Assembly: GCF_000400995.2 (NCBI RefSeq)
Contig: NZ_DF238929.1
Coordinates: forward strand, 1 to 64,000
Reading direction: 5' to 3'
DNA: 64,000 bases
Source of the DNA: Acidovorax sp. MR-S7
GTDB taxonomy: Bacteria > Pseudomonadota > Gammaproteobacteria > Burkholderiales > Burkholderiaceae_C
In this document: one piece after another, positions 18,819-27,205 of the stretch
How positions within the stretch are numbered: position 1 is the first letter of the stretch
How the letters are laid out: every line of letters begins with the position of its first letter
Translations under genes and position numbers: made by a program
The notes under the pieces: model-generated
The model's input: the letters and a program-made list of their open reading frames with translations, nothing else
What the model was told of the DNA's origin: nothing
Databases searched by the model: none

Positions 18819-19915
18819 GGAGCGGCTGGCGCGGCGATGCCGCGCGCCGGTCCGATGGTGCGCCGCCAGATGTCGGCGCAGGACGCGCCGCAGCGGCCGA
18901 TCCAGCGCGGCAGCACCACGGTGTCGAAGATCTCGCGGCGGCGGGCCTCGTCGGGCGCGCGCACGGGCACCAGCGCCATCTCGCCGCGCCGCCCGGTGGT
19001 GCACTGCGCGCTGCCGGTGTTGCAGGCCACGCCCTGGGCCGTGTCCTGCTCCGCACTCAGCCACACGGCGGTTTCCAGCTTGGGCAGTTCGGCCTGCAGC
19101 AGCGTGCGCAGCTCCTGCGGCAGCGCCTGCCAGGCCGCGCGGTTGGCGCCGAAGATGGCCAGCCCCCAGGTGATGGGCATGGGGTACAGGTGCGTGGTGT
19201 GCATGTGCAGCCCCAGGATGTTGCCCGACATGGTGCCCGTCACCGCGCACTCGCTCGCCCCCGCCTTGATGCTCTTGACCATCTCGGAGAACGGCGTGAG
19301 CAGCGGCTTGGCGCCCAGCGCGGCCATGAAGTCCCCCTGCGCCGCGGAGGACACGCGCACCTTGCGCCCGCGCAGGTCCGCCAGGCCGCTCAGTGCCTGC
19401 TTGCAGAAGACCACCTGCGCCGGATAGACGTAGATCGCCAGCGTCTCGATGCCGTGCTCCTCGCGCAGCGCCTGGTCCAGGTAGGGGCGGAAGGCCTGCA
19501 GCGAGGTGCGCAGCGCAGCGAAGTCGGGGTTGAGCCCCGGCAGATCCACCGCCGTGTACTGCGGATACTGCGCCGACAGCGAGCTCATCAGCACCGTGCC
19601 GAAGGGCACCACGCCCAGCTGCAGCAGGCGCAGCATTTCCATGCCCGGCACGCCCGCGCGGTCGAAGGGCACCACGTCGGCGCTGAAGCGGCCCTGGCTC
19701 AAGCGCGGCAGGTCCCGTGTCCAGAAAGGGGCTTCGAGCTGCGTGTACTGCGTGACGCCGGCCAGCCCGCCCACCACGCGCAGCTTGAAAGGCGCCGCCA
19801 CGGGAGGCTGCGATGGCGACGCGAGCGCAACGCCGCCGCACAGCAATGCCACGGCGAGCACGCGCGCTAGCCGGCGTGCGGCCGGCCACTCCGTGGAATA
19901 TCGCAGCACATGCAT
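18815..19915 (-). CDS. TRAP-type (DctP-like) periplasmic substrate-binding protein
   Basis: A 366-residue exported protein. The N-terminus has a basic patch and a hydrophobic core (RRLARVLAVALLCGGVALASP) fitting a Sec signal peptide cleaved near ALA-SPSQ. The body matches DctP-type binding proteins: FGTVLMSSLSAQYPQYTAVDLPGL, LADLRGRKVRVSS with the conserved Arg, and TPFSEMVKSIKAGASECAVTGTMSGN. No TRAP permease genes (dctQ, dctM) are in the window. The gene instead overlaps by four bases the start of a membrane GGDEF/EAL protein, so it may be a ligand receptor for signalling rather than transport. Confidence 0.86.
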   Translation of the reverse strand: MHVLRYSTEWPAARRLARVLAVALLCGGVALASPSQPPVAAPFKLRVVGGLAGVTQYTQLEAPFWTRDLPRLSQGRFSADVVPFDRAGVPGMEMLRLLQLGVVPFGTVLMSSLSAQYPQYTAVDLPGLNPDFAALRTSLQAFRPYLDQALREEHGIETLAIYVYPAQVVFCKQALSGLADLRGRKVRVSSAAQGDFMAALGAKPLLTPFSEMVKSIKAGASECAVTGTMSGNILGLHMHTTHLYPMPITWGLAIFGANRAAWQALPQELRTLLQAELPKLETAVWLSAEQDTAQGVACNTGSAQCTTGRRGEMALVPVRAPDEARRREIFDTVVLPRWIGRCGASCADIWRRTIGPARGIAAPAAP

Positions 19916-19948
19916 GAGAGCCCCTTCAGCACCTGCGCGCGCCTTCGC

Positions 19949-20761
19949 TCAGAACGTGCCGGGATAGGCCCCGCCGTCGGCCAGCACGTTCTGCCCCGTC
20001 ATGTAGCCGGCCTGCACGCTGCAGAGGAACGCGCAGATGGCGCCGAACTCCTGCGGCGTGCCGTAGCGCCCTGCCGGTATCGCGGCCTGCTGCATGCGGC
20101 GCACCTCCTCCACGCTCTTGCCGGTCTTGGCCGCCGCGGCGTTGATGGTGCCGACCAGGCGGTCGGTGTCGAACCGGCCCGGCAGCAGGTTGTTGATGGT
20201 GACGCCACGTGCGGCGATGCTGCTGCGCGCCGCGCCAGCCACGAAGCCGGTCAGCCCGCTGCGCGCGCCGTTGGACAGGCCCAGGATGTCGATGGGCGCC
20301 TTCACCGCGCTAGAGGTGATGTTGACGATGCGCCCAAAGCCGCGCGCGGCCATGCCGTCCACCGTGGCGCGGATGAGCTCGATGGGGGTGAGCATGTTGG
20401 CGTCCACGGCGCGCACCCAGGCGTCGCGGTCCCAGTCGCGGAAATCGCCCGGCGGCGGGCCGCCCGCGTTGGTGACCACGATATCGAAGTCCTTGCCCGG
20501 TCCGCCCGCCGCGCCGAACACGGCCGCGCGCCCCTCGGGCGTGGTGATGTCGGCCGCCACGGCGATCACCTGCGGCGCCGCGCCCGCGGCGCGCGCGCCT
20601 TCTTCGCGCAGTTGCGCCGCGGTCTGCTGCAGCGCATCGGCGCTGCGCGCATTGACCACCAGGTTCACGCCCTCGCGCACCAGCGCCTCGGCGCAGCCGC
20701 GCCCCAGCCCCTTGCTGGCGCCGCAGACCAGCGCCCACTTTCCGGAGATGCCCAGATCCAT
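19949..20761 (-). CDS. Atypical short-chain dehydrogenase/reductase-like protein
   Basis: A 270-residue SDR-fold protein. The cofactor site is present (VCGASKGLGRG near residue 13 and NAGG near residue 100), as is the C-terminal FLCSVQAGYMTGQNVLADGG. The catalytic Ser is in ITSSAVKAP, but the expected YxxxK is replaced by a segment reading LSNGARSGLTG, so neither the Tyr nor the Lys can be placed. The protein may bind NAD(P) without classical SDR catalysis or use another mechanism. ATG at 20761 follows AGGAG at a good distance. The upstream region contains an inverted repeat at 20775-20791. Confidence 0.87.
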   Translation of the reverse strand: MDLGISGKWALVCGASKGLGRGCAEALVREGVNLVVNARSADALQQTAAQLREEGARAAGAAPQVIAVAADITTPEGRAAVFGAAGGPGKDFDIVVTNAGGPPPGDFRDWDRDAWVRAVDANMLTPIELIRATVDGMAARGFGRIVNITSSAVKAPIDILGLSNGARSGLTGFVAGAARSSIAARGVTINNLLPGRFDTDRLVGTINAAAAKTGKSVEEVRRMQQAAIPAGRYGTPQEFGAICAFLCSVQAGYMTGQNVLADGGAYPGTF

Positions 20762-20774
20762 GCCTTGCTCCTGA

Positions 20775-20791
20775 AGACTCCCCTGGAGTCT
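20775..20791. promoter_or_regulatory. Inverted repeat upstream of the SDR gene
   Basis: AGACTCC (20775-20781) and GGAGTCT (20785-20791) form a perfect 7-base inverted repeat with a 3-base centre, 14-30 bases upstream of the SDR start codon. It could be an operator or an mRNA hairpin near the ribosome site; sequence alone does not decide. Confidence 0.35.
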
Positions 20792-20820
20792 AGTTAACAG
20801 TTTGAAACGATCATAGTGGA

Positions 20821-20838
20821 CTGCGGCGCCCGCCGCAG
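20821..20838 (-). terminator. Hairpin after the second EamA gene
   Basis: CTGCGGCG (20821-20828) pairs with CGCCGCAG (20831-20838) just past the EamA stop at 20841. There is no T-run on the transcript side, so it is only a candidate transcript end or 3' stabilising hairpin. Confidence 0.35.
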
Positions 20839-20840
20839 CC

Positions 20841-21788
20841 CTACCGGGGCCGGGCCATGCGCGTGAACACGAAGATGCCCACGAGGACCAGCCCCGTGCC
20901 CGCCGCGATCCAGGGCGTGAACGGCTCATCGAGCAGCCACACGCCCATGAAGATCGTGGACAGCGGCCCGACCATGCTGGCCTGCGCCGCCATGCCTGCG
21001 CCGATGCGCTCGATGGCCATCATCACCATCAGCACCGGCGCGGCCGTGCACAGCGTGGCGTTGAGCAGCGACAGCCACAACACCTCGGGCGCCACCACGG
21101 CTGCGGCCAGCGGACGCAGCACGATGAACTGCAGCAGGCAGCACAGGCACGCCACGCTGGTCGCCAGCCCCACGAGGCGCAGTGCGCCCAGGCGCCGCAC
21201 CATCTCGCCGCTGTAGACCAGGTAGACCGCGTAGCTCAGCGCCGACAGGAACACCAATAGCACGCCCCATGCCACGTCGGGCCCCTGCAGGCTGGCCTCG
21301 CGTCCGAAGACCAGCAGCACGCCCGCATAGCCGATGCCCATGCCCAGCACCTGCCCCCAGCGCGGCCCCCGGCCGTAGAACAGCCAGCCCAGCAGCAGCA
21401 CCAATGTGGGGGTGAGGTACTGGATCAGCCGCTCCAGGCTGGCGCTGATGTAGGCCAGCCCCGCGAAATCCAGGAAGCTGGCCAGGTAGTAGCCCGACAC
21501 GCCCAGCCCCGCCACGCCCAGCCAGTCGCGCCGCGTGAGCGGCGCCCGGCCGCGGCTGGCCCACCACGCCATGGCGGCGAAGATGGGCAGCGCGAACAGC
21601 ATGCGGTACATGATGAGCGTCACCGCGTCCACGCCATAGCGGTAGGCGAGCTTGACGATGATCGCCTTGCCGCTGAAGGCGATGGCCCCGAAGACGGCCA
21701 GCGCCATGCCGGCCGCCAGGGGCTTGCCGGACGCAGGCGCGGGTGCAGAGGAAGTTGGTGGCACGAAAGAAGCGGCGGCCTCGGACAC
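20841..21788 (-). CDS. EamA/DMT-family transporter
   Basis: An inner-membrane protein of about 315 residues with ten hydrophobic segments in two EamA repeats (AIAFSGKAIIVKLAYRYG opens the first, SALSYAVYLVYSGEMVRRLG the second) and the typical end LVLVGIFVFTRMARPR. The substrate is unknown. The start is uncertain: GTG at 21788 gives a plausible short cytoplasmic leader rich in Ala, Pro and Ser; a methionine just before the first helix is also possible, and the frame stays open further upstream. It is unrelated in substrate assignment to the neighbouring tctBA genes. Confidence 0.85.
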   Translation of the reverse strand: MSEAAASFVPPTSSAPAPASGKPLAAGMALAVFGAIAFSGKAIIVKLAYRYGVDAVTLIMYRMLFALPIFAAMAWWASRGRAPLTRRDWLGVAGLGVSGYYLASFLDFAGLAYISASLERLIQYLTPTLVLLLGWLFYGRGPRWGQVLGMGIGYAGVLLVFGREASLQGPDVAWGVLLVFLSALSYAVYLVYSGEMVRRLGALRLVGLATSVACLCCLLQFIVLRPLAAAVVAPEVLWLSLLNATLCTAAPVLMVMMAIERIGAGMAAQASMVGPLSTIFMGVWLLDEPFTPWIAAGTGLVLVGIFVFTRMARPR

Positions 21789-21863
21789 AGGCCACCGGAG
21801 AGAACGCAAACGGCGATTATCCGGCTTTGGAGCCCAATCGGCCCGCAACCCTTGCAGGGCAAC

Positions 21864-21888
21864 CACAAGCAGCTACTTTTTTGGAAGC
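21864..21888 (+). repeat. Dispersed palindromic element, right-end fragment (copy 4)
   Basis: CACAAGCAGCTAC followed by a T-run and GGAAGC matches only the right half of the element. The left arm is absent or decayed. It sits beside the tctA terminator. Confidence 0.55.
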
Positions 21889-21923
21889 AAAAAAAGGCCG
21901 GTCAGGGTTGCCCCTGGCCGGCC
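21889..21923 (-). terminator. Rho-independent terminator of tctBA
   Basis: On the minus strand a 12-base-pair stem (21923-21912 with 21907-21896, one G-U pair) with a 4-base loop is followed by seven T residues (21895-21889). It lies about 40 bases after the tctA stop and should end the tctBA transcript. Confidence 0.9.
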
Positions 21924-21960
21924 GGTTGCGCGGGCCGCGAAGGCCCGCGTGGCGCGTGCG

Positions 21961-23472
21961 TCAATCCTCGACGAAGGCCTCTTCCCGCTTCTTGCTCACC
22001 GCGGGCAGCAGCACGATGACCAGCAGCAGTGCCGCGGCAGCCAGCAGGCCGGCGGAGATGGGACGCGTGACGAACACGCTCCAGTCGCCGCGCGAGAGCA
22101 GCAGCGCACGGCGCAGGTTCTCTTCCATCATCGGCCCCAGGATGAAGCCCAGCAGCAGAGGCGCAGGCTCCACGCCCAGCTTGTAGAACAGGTAGCCGAT
22201 GAAGCCGAAAATACCCACCAGCCACACGTCGAAGGTGTTGTTGTTGGTGGAGTACACGCCGATCGCGCAGAACAGCACGATGGACGGGAACAGCCAGCGG
22301 TAGGGCACGGTCAGCAGCTTGATCCACATGCCGATCAGCGGCAGGTTCAGAACCACCAGCATCAGGTTGCCGATCCACATCGAGGCGATCAGGCCCCAGA
22401 ACAGCTCGGGGTTGCTGGTCATCACCTGCGGGCCCGGCTGGATGTTGTGGATGGTCATGGCGCCCACCATCAGCGCCATCACGGCGTTGGGCGGGATGCC
22501 CAGCGTCAGCAGCGGAATGAAGGAGGTCTGCGAACCGGCGTTGTTGGCCGACTCGGGCGCCGCCACGCCGCGGATGTTGCCCTGGCCGAACGGCACTTCG
22601 CCGGGCTTGAGCTTGGTCTTCTTCTCGATGGTGTAGGCCGCGAAGGCCGACAGCAGCGCGCCGCCGCCGGGCAGGATGCCCAGCGAAGAGCCCAGCGCCG
22701 TGCCGCGCAGCATGGCGGGGAACATGCGCTTGAAGTCCTCAGCCGTGGGGAACAGGCCCTGCACCTTGGCGGTGAACACCTCGCGCTCGTCGTCGGGCTT
22801 GGACAGGTTGGCGATGATTTCACCGTAGCCGAACACGCCCATGGCGATCACGACGAAGTTGATGCCGTCGGTCAGTTCGGGGATGTCGAAGCTGTAGCGC
22901 GCCACGCCGGAGTTCACGTCCGTGCCCACCAGGCCCAGCAGCAGGCCCAGCACGATCATGCCCACGGCCTTGAGCAGCGAGCCCGAGGCCAGCACCACGG
23001 CGCCGATCAGGCCCAGCACCATCAGCGAGAAGTATTCGGCGGGGCCGAACTTGAAGGCCACTTCGGTCAGCGGCGGGGCGAAGGCGGCCAGGATGATGGT
23101 GCCCACGCAGCCCGCGAAGAACGAGCCGATGCCGGCGGCCGCGAGCGCGGGGCCTGCACGGCCCTTGCGCGCCATCTGGTAGCCGTCGATCACGGTCACC
23201 ACCGAGGACGATTCGCCCGGCAGGTTCACCAGGATGGCGGTGGTGGAGCCGCCGTACTGCGCGCCGTAGTAGATGCCGGCCAGCATGATCAGCGCGGCCA
23301 CGGGCGGCAGCGCGTAGGTGGCCGGCAGCAGCATGGCGATGGTCGCCACGGGGCCCACGCCGGGCAGCACGCCGATCAGCGTGCCCAGCAGACAGCCGAT
23401 GAAGCAGTAGATCAGGTTCTGGAACGTAAACGCGACGCCAAAACCCATCGAGAGGTGTTCGAACAATTCCAT
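21961..23472 (-). CDS. tctA: Tripartite tricarboxylate transporter, large permease subunit
   Basis: A 503-residue inner-membrane protein, the normal size for TctA, with about 11-12 hydrophobic segments. Family motifs are present: LIGVLPGVGPVATIAMLLP near residue 35, YGGSTTAILVNLPGESSSVVT near residue 75, and GGGALLSAF. It forms the transport channel with TctB and accepts substrate from a periplasmic TctC/Bug protein. The small permease tctB lies immediately upstream and the pair shares a terminator. No intact tctC is adjacent; the only one in the window is the truncated copy at 10.9-11.7 kb. Confidence 0.95.
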   Translation of the reverse strand: MELFEHLSMGFGVAFTFQNLIYCFIGCLLGTLIGVLPGVGPVATIAMLLPATYALPPVAALIMLAGIYYGAQYGGSTTAILVNLPGESSSVVTVIDGYQMARKGRAGPALAAAGIGSFFAGCVGTIILAAFAPPLTEVAFKFGPAEYFSLMVLGLIGAVVLASGSLLKAVGMIVLGLLLGLVGTDVNSGVARYSFDIPELTDGINFVVIAMGVFGYGEIIANLSKPDDEREVFTAKVQGLFPTAEDFKRMFPAMLRGTALGSSLGILPGGGALLSAFAAYTIEKKTKLKPGEVPFGQGNIRGVAAPESANNAGSQTSFIPLLTLGIPPNAVMALMVGAMTIHNIQPGPQVMTSNPELFWGLIASMWIGNLMLVVLNLPLIGMWIKLLTVPYRWLFPSIVLFCAIGVYSTNNNTFDVWLVGIFGFIGYLFYKLGVEPAPLLLGFILGPMMEENLRRALLLSRGDWSVFVTRPISAGLLAAAALLLVIVLLPAVSKKREEAFVED

Positions 23473-23486
23473 GGTCTAGTCTCCAC

Positions 23487-23975
23487 TCAACCCACGATGA
23501 AGCTGGGCCAGACAGGGAACTGCAGATTCAGCGCCCACACGAAAGCCCCGTAGCTGCCAGCAGCCAGGATGGTCGCCAGGACGAACACTTCCTTGAAGTT
23601 GAACTGGCTGCCTGCGAGGCTGGCCACGAAGGTCAGCCCATAAATCGCCACGATCAGGCCCATGGCCGGGATGCCGAAGCTGGGCAGGCCCGCGAGCAGC
23701 ACGCCGAACAGCAGGTTGGCGCCGATGATGAACACGATCTGCTTCCAGGCCCACTTGCCGATCGGATCGCCGTCCACGGTCTCGACCACGGTGGCCTTGA
23801 ACATGATGACGGCGCCGATGATGGCCAGCAGGACGCCCAGCATCAGCGGGAAGTAGCCGGGGCCCATGCGGGCGCCCGTTCCCACGCTGTAGGTGGTGGC
23901 GCCCCAGGCGAACCCACCTCCCACGGCCAGGAACATCAGGCCTGCAAAGAAGTCTTTATGACTCTTGATTTTCAC
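23487..23975 (-). CDS. tctB: Tripartite tricarboxylate transporter, small permease subunit
   Basis: A 162-residue protein with four hydrophobic segments, matching the TctB family (DFFAGLMFLAVGGGFAWGATTYSVGTGARMGPGYFPLMLGVLL, shown here only as a motif region near the N-terminus). The start is GTG at 23975 with AGGAG upstream. It is separated by 14 bases from tctA. About 120 bases upstream are free for a promoter before the divergent-looking gap to the gspE-like gene end. Confidence 0.93.
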   Translation of the reverse strand: MKIKSHKDFFAGLMFLAVGGGFAWGATTYSVGTGARMGPGYFPLMLGVLLAIIGAVIMFKATVVETVDGDPIGKWAWKQIVFIIGANLLFGVLLAGLPSFGIPAMGLIVAIYGLTFVASLAGSQFNFKEVFVLATILAAGSYGAFVWALNLQFPVWPSFIVG

Positions 23976-24093
23976 GAATGTCTCCTAAAAGAAACCGACG
24001 GACGATTGTCGGGCGCGGCATGCCGCCCCTCTGTGTGGATTCCACCTACAGTCCCGTGCGGGGTTTCCCCTATGGCATGCGCAGGCCGCCGCG

Positions 24094-25860
24094 TCACTCC
24101 AGCGGCGGCGTGGCGGCGATGACTTCTTCGAGCGTGGTCACGCCCTCGGCCGCGCGCAGCGCGCCGGCCAGGCGCAAGGGGCGCATGCCGTCCTGCACGG
24201 CCTGGCGGCGCAGCGCGTCGATGGAGGGGGACTGGTTCACCTGGGCCTTGAGGGCCTCGGTCACGGTGAGCAGTTCGTACAGGCCCATGCGGCCGCGAAA
24301 GCCCGTCATGCGGCATTCCACGCAGCCCACGGGCCGGTAGGCGCGGTAGCCGCCGTTGATCTTCCAGGGGCGGATCAGGTCGGCCAGCGCCGCGGGGTCG
24401 GCTGCCTCGTCCATCTGGCGGCAGTGCTTGCACAGCGTGCGCACCAGGCGCTGCGCCAGCACGCCCAGCACCGTGGCGTTGATGAGGTAGGGCGGCACGC
24501 CCAGCTCCATGAGGCGCGTGACGGCGCTGGGCGCGTCGTTCGTGTGCAGGGTGCTGAAGACCAGGTGGCCGGTGAGCGCGGCCTGCACGGCCATGTCGGC
24601 GGTGGCGAGGTCGCGGATCTCGCCGACCATGATGATGTCCGGGTCCTGGCGCATGAGCGCGCGCAGCCCCTCGGCGAAGTTGAAGTCGAGCTGCGGCTGC
24701 ACCTGGGTCTGGTTGAAGCTGGGCTCGATCATCTCGATCGGGTCTTCCACCGTGCTCACGTTGACCTCCTCGGTGGCCACGCGCTTGAGGGTGGAATAGA
24801 GCGTGGTGGTCTTGCCCGAGCCCGTGGGGCCGGTCACGAGGATGATGCCGTGCGGCCGCTTGACGAGCGACTCCCAGCGCTGCGCGTCGTGCGGCGAGAA
24901 GCCCAGCGCGTCCAGGTCCTTGACGGCGTTGTCGGGGTCGAAGATGCGCATCACCATCTTCTCGCCGAAGGCCGTGGGCAGCGTGGACAGGCGCATTTCC
25001 ACCTCGTCGCCGCGCGGGTTGCGGGTCTTGATGCGGCCGTCCTGCGGGCGGCGCCTTTCCACCACGTCCATGCGGCCCAGCAGCTTCACGCGCGCCACCA
25101 TGGCGTTGAGCACGCCCATGGGCATCTGGTAGACGGCGTGCAGCACGCCGTCGATGCGAAAGCGGATCACGCCCTGCTCGCGCCGCGGCTCCAGGTGGAT
25201 GTCGCTCGCGCGCTGGTCGAAGGCGTACTGCCACAGCCAGTCCACCACCTTGACCACGCCCTGGTCGTTGGCGTCGAGCTGCTTGTTGCTCTTGCCCAGC
25301 TCCACCAGCTGCTCGAAGCTGTTGCCGCCAGCGCTGCCGCCGGACTTCTGCGCGGCGCGCACCGACTTGGCCAGCGCATAGAACTCCGCCGTGAAGCGCG
25401 TGATGTCCTGCGGGTTGGCCATGACGCGGCGCACCGTGCGCCTGGCCTGGCGCTCCACCTCTTCCACCCAGTCGTACAGGAAGGGCTCGGCCGTGGCCAC
25501 CACCACCTCCTTGGACGAAACCTGCACGGGCAGCACCTTGTGGCGCTCGGCATAGCTGGCGCTCATGGCGTCGGCCACGCGGCCCACGTCCACCTTGAGC
25601 GGGTCGATGCGCAGGAAGTCCAGGCCGCAACGCCGCGCCACGTATTCGGTGAGCATGTCCACGTCCAGCGGCTTGCCGTCGCTGGCGCGCACCATGGCCA
25701 CGTTGCCCAGGCGCACCAGCGGGTGCTGGCTGCTCTCGGCCTGCGAGCAGCGTGCGATGGTGCGCTGCGCCTGCTCGGCGCTGACCACGCCGTCGGCGCG
25801 CAGCCAGTCCACGATGCCGCGCCACTCCAGCGGGCCGGACGGGGCCTGCGGCGTCTTCAT
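24094..25860 (-). CDS. GspE/PulE/PilB-family secretion or pilus ATPase
   Basis: A 588-residue ATPase of type II secretion or type IV pilus systems. The N-terminal MshEN/GspE-N-like domain (residues 1-150) precedes the ATPase core: Walker A GPTGSGKTTTLYSTL (about 340-355), the Asp box region NVSTVEDPIEM, Walker B DPDIIMVGEIRDLATADMAVQAALTGHLVFSTLHTND (read as a region), and a zinc-binding part with CKHC and CVEC. No other pilus or secretion genes flank it, so it is an orphan. ATG at 25860 overlaps the stop of the spermidine-synthase-like gene by four bases. Confidence 0.9.
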   Translation of the reverse strand: MKTPQAPSGPLEWRGIVDWLRADGVVSAEQAQRTIARCSQAESSQHPLVRLGNVAMVRASDGKPLDVDMLTEYVARRCGLDFLRIDPLKVDVGRVADAMSASYAERHKVLPVQVSSKEVVVATAEPFLYDWVEEVERQARRTVRRVMANPQDITRFTAEFYALAKSVRAAQKSGGSAGGNSFEQLVELGKSNKQLDANDQGVVKVVDWLWQYAFDQRASDIHLEPRREQGVIRFRIDGVLHAVYQMPMGVLNAMVARVKLLGRMDVVERRRPQDGRIKTRNPRGDEVEMRLSTLPTAFGEKMVMRIFDPDNAVKDLDALGFSPHDAQRWESLVKRPHGIILVTGPTGSGKTTTLYSTLKRVATEEVNVSTVEDPIEMIEPSFNQTQVQPQLDFNFAEGLRALMRQDPDIIMVGEIRDLATADMAVQAALTGHLVFSTLHTNDAPSAVTRLMELGVPPYLINATVLGVLAQRLVRTLCKHCRQMDEAADPAALADLIRPWKINGGYRAYRPVGCVECRMTGFRGRMGLYELLTVTEALKAQVNQSPSIDALRRQAVQDGMRPLRLAGALRAAEGVTTLEEVIAATPPLE

Positions 25861-26624
25861 GGCTTGGCGACCGGCTTGAACCCGCGCAGCCACTTGGGCG
25901 CGGGCAGGTCCCAGCGGGCCTGCAGGCCTTCAGCCCGCGCCAGCAGCTCGGCGCGCTTCGGGCGCGTGGGCGTGCGCTGGGCCAGCACCACGGTGTTGCC
26001 CTCGCGCGTGGGTTTGAAGGCCCAGAGCGCGTCCTCGCCGAAGGCCTCGGCCATGCGCGCCAGGCTGCGCTCGTAGCTCGACGAGCGGCCGAAGAGGTTC
26101 ACGGTCATGCAGCCCTCCTCGGTCAGCAGCGCGCGGCAGTCGGCATAGAAGCCGGCGCTGTCGAGCACGGGCGCGGCGGCCTCGTGGTCGTAGAGGTCGA
26201 CGGCCAGCGCATCCACCGTGCCGTGCCACTCGGGTTTCTGGATCTCCTGCGCCGCGTCGGCCAGCACCACGCGCTGCATGGGGCCGTCAGGCGGCAGCTT
26301 GAACCAGGCGCGGCAGACGGCCTCCACGCGCGGGTTCAGCTCCACCACGGTGCAGCACATGCGCAGCTTCTTGCGGCAGAACTTGGTGATGGCGCCCGCG
26401 CCCAGGCCGAGCTGCATGGCGTGGCGCTTCGCGACGCTGGCTGGCTCCACGAACAGCAGCCAGGCCATCATGCGCTGCACGTATTCGAGTTCGAGGGCAA
26501 AGGGATCGTCGATGCGCATGGAGCCCTGGATCCAGGGCGTGCCCAGGTGCAGGTGGCGCACCTCGCCATCGTCGGAGACGCTGACTTCGGGCAGTTCGGC
26601 GGTGGGGGATTTCTTGCGGATCAC
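25857..26624 (-). CDS. Spermidine synthase-like methyltransferase-fold protein
   Basis: A 255-residue cytoplasmic protein with the spermidine/spermine synthase fold: LGLGAGAITKFC (the GxGxG nucleotide loop near residue 82), VVELNPRVE with the acidic residue at the end of strand 2, and a DALAVDLYDHEAAAPVLDS segment at the active site position. Orphan SpeE-like proteins of this kind often lack polyamine activity, and the true substrate is unclear. GTG at 26624 overlaps the stop of the DNA glycosylase gene (GTGA), and its own stop overlaps the gspE-like start, so the three genes form one translationally coupled operon. Confidence 0.87.
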   Translation of the reverse strand: MIRKKSPTAELPEVSVSDDGEVRHLHLGTPWIQGSMRIDDPFALELEYVQRMMAWLLFVEPASVAKRHAMQLGLGAGAITKFCRKKLRMCCTVVELNPRVEAVCRAWFKLPPDGPMQRVVLADAAQEIQKPEWHGTVDALAVDLYDHEAAAPVLDSAGFYADCRALLTEEGCMTVNLFGRSSSYERSLARMAEAFGEDALWAFKPTREGNTVVLAQRTPTRPKRAELLARAEGLQARWDLPAPKWLRGFKPVAKP

Positions 26625-27139
26625 GTCAGTCCAAAGCGTGCCATGGCCTCGTGCCAGGCGTTCAGTTTTTTCTCGAAGCTCCACGACGCGTTGGCCGGGC
26701 TGGTGGAGGGCAGGCGCAGCGAGGGGATCTCCACCCCCAGGCTGGCACGCACGGCCTTCGCGTGGCGGAAGCTCTCGCCGCCATTGTGGGCGACGGCCGC
26801 CAGGTGCGGCGCGCGCGCCAGCAGGCCCTGGAAGTCGTTGACGCGGGCATTGCGGATGCTGGTGTCCAGGCTGCCCTCGCGCTCGCAGGCAGCGTACACG
26901 TCCCATATCCCCAGCCCGCGCGCCAGCACCCAGCCGCAGCGGCCGGCGTAGTCGGCGGGCAGCGGGTGCTGCGGCCACAGCGCCGCGAGGATGCGCCAGA
27001 AGTGGTTCTGCGGATGACCGTAGTACTGCTGCGCGCGCAGCGAGGCCACGCCGGGAAAGCTGCCCAGCAGCAGCACGCGCGTGCCCTCGCCCACCACGGG
27101 CGGCAGGCCCACGAGGCGCGGCTCAAAGGGTGCGTTCAT
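26621..27139 (-). CDS. Hypoxanthine-DNA glycosylase (UDG family 6)
   Basis: A 172-residue base-excision repair enzyme that removes hypoxanthine, the deamination product of adenine, from DNA. Motif A is LLLGSFPGVASL (about residue 25), NHFWRIL is present, and the C-terminal motif is LPSTSPANASWSF, which separates this family from UNG and MUG. Starts with ATG at 27139. It is the first gene of the three-gene overlapping operon, directly downstream of a palindromic element. Confidence 0.87.
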   Translation of the reverse strand: MNAPFEPRLVGLPPVVGEGTRVLLLGSFPGVASLRAQQYYGHPQNHFWRILAALWPQHPLPADYAGRCGWVLARGLGIWDVYAACEREGSLDTSIRNARVNDFQGLLARAPHLAAVAHNGGESFRHAKAVRASLGVEIPSLRLPSTSPANASWSFEKKLNAWHEAMARFGLT

Positions 27140-27158
27140 GGGATGAATACTATCAATT

Positions 27159-27203
27159 GAATAGCTTCTTGCGCTTGTCCATCAAGCGCTGGAGGCCGAA
27201 AAC
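27159..27203 (-). repeat. Dispersed palindromic element, copy 5
   Basis: Reads AATAGCTTCTTGCGCTTG, TCCAT, CAAGCGCTGGAGGCC on the + strand. The right-hand arm is intact and the left-hand arm is partly decayed. It fills the gap between the stop of tatD (27206) and the start of the DNA glycosylase gene (27139). Confidence 0.85.
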
Positions 27204-27205
27204 AC

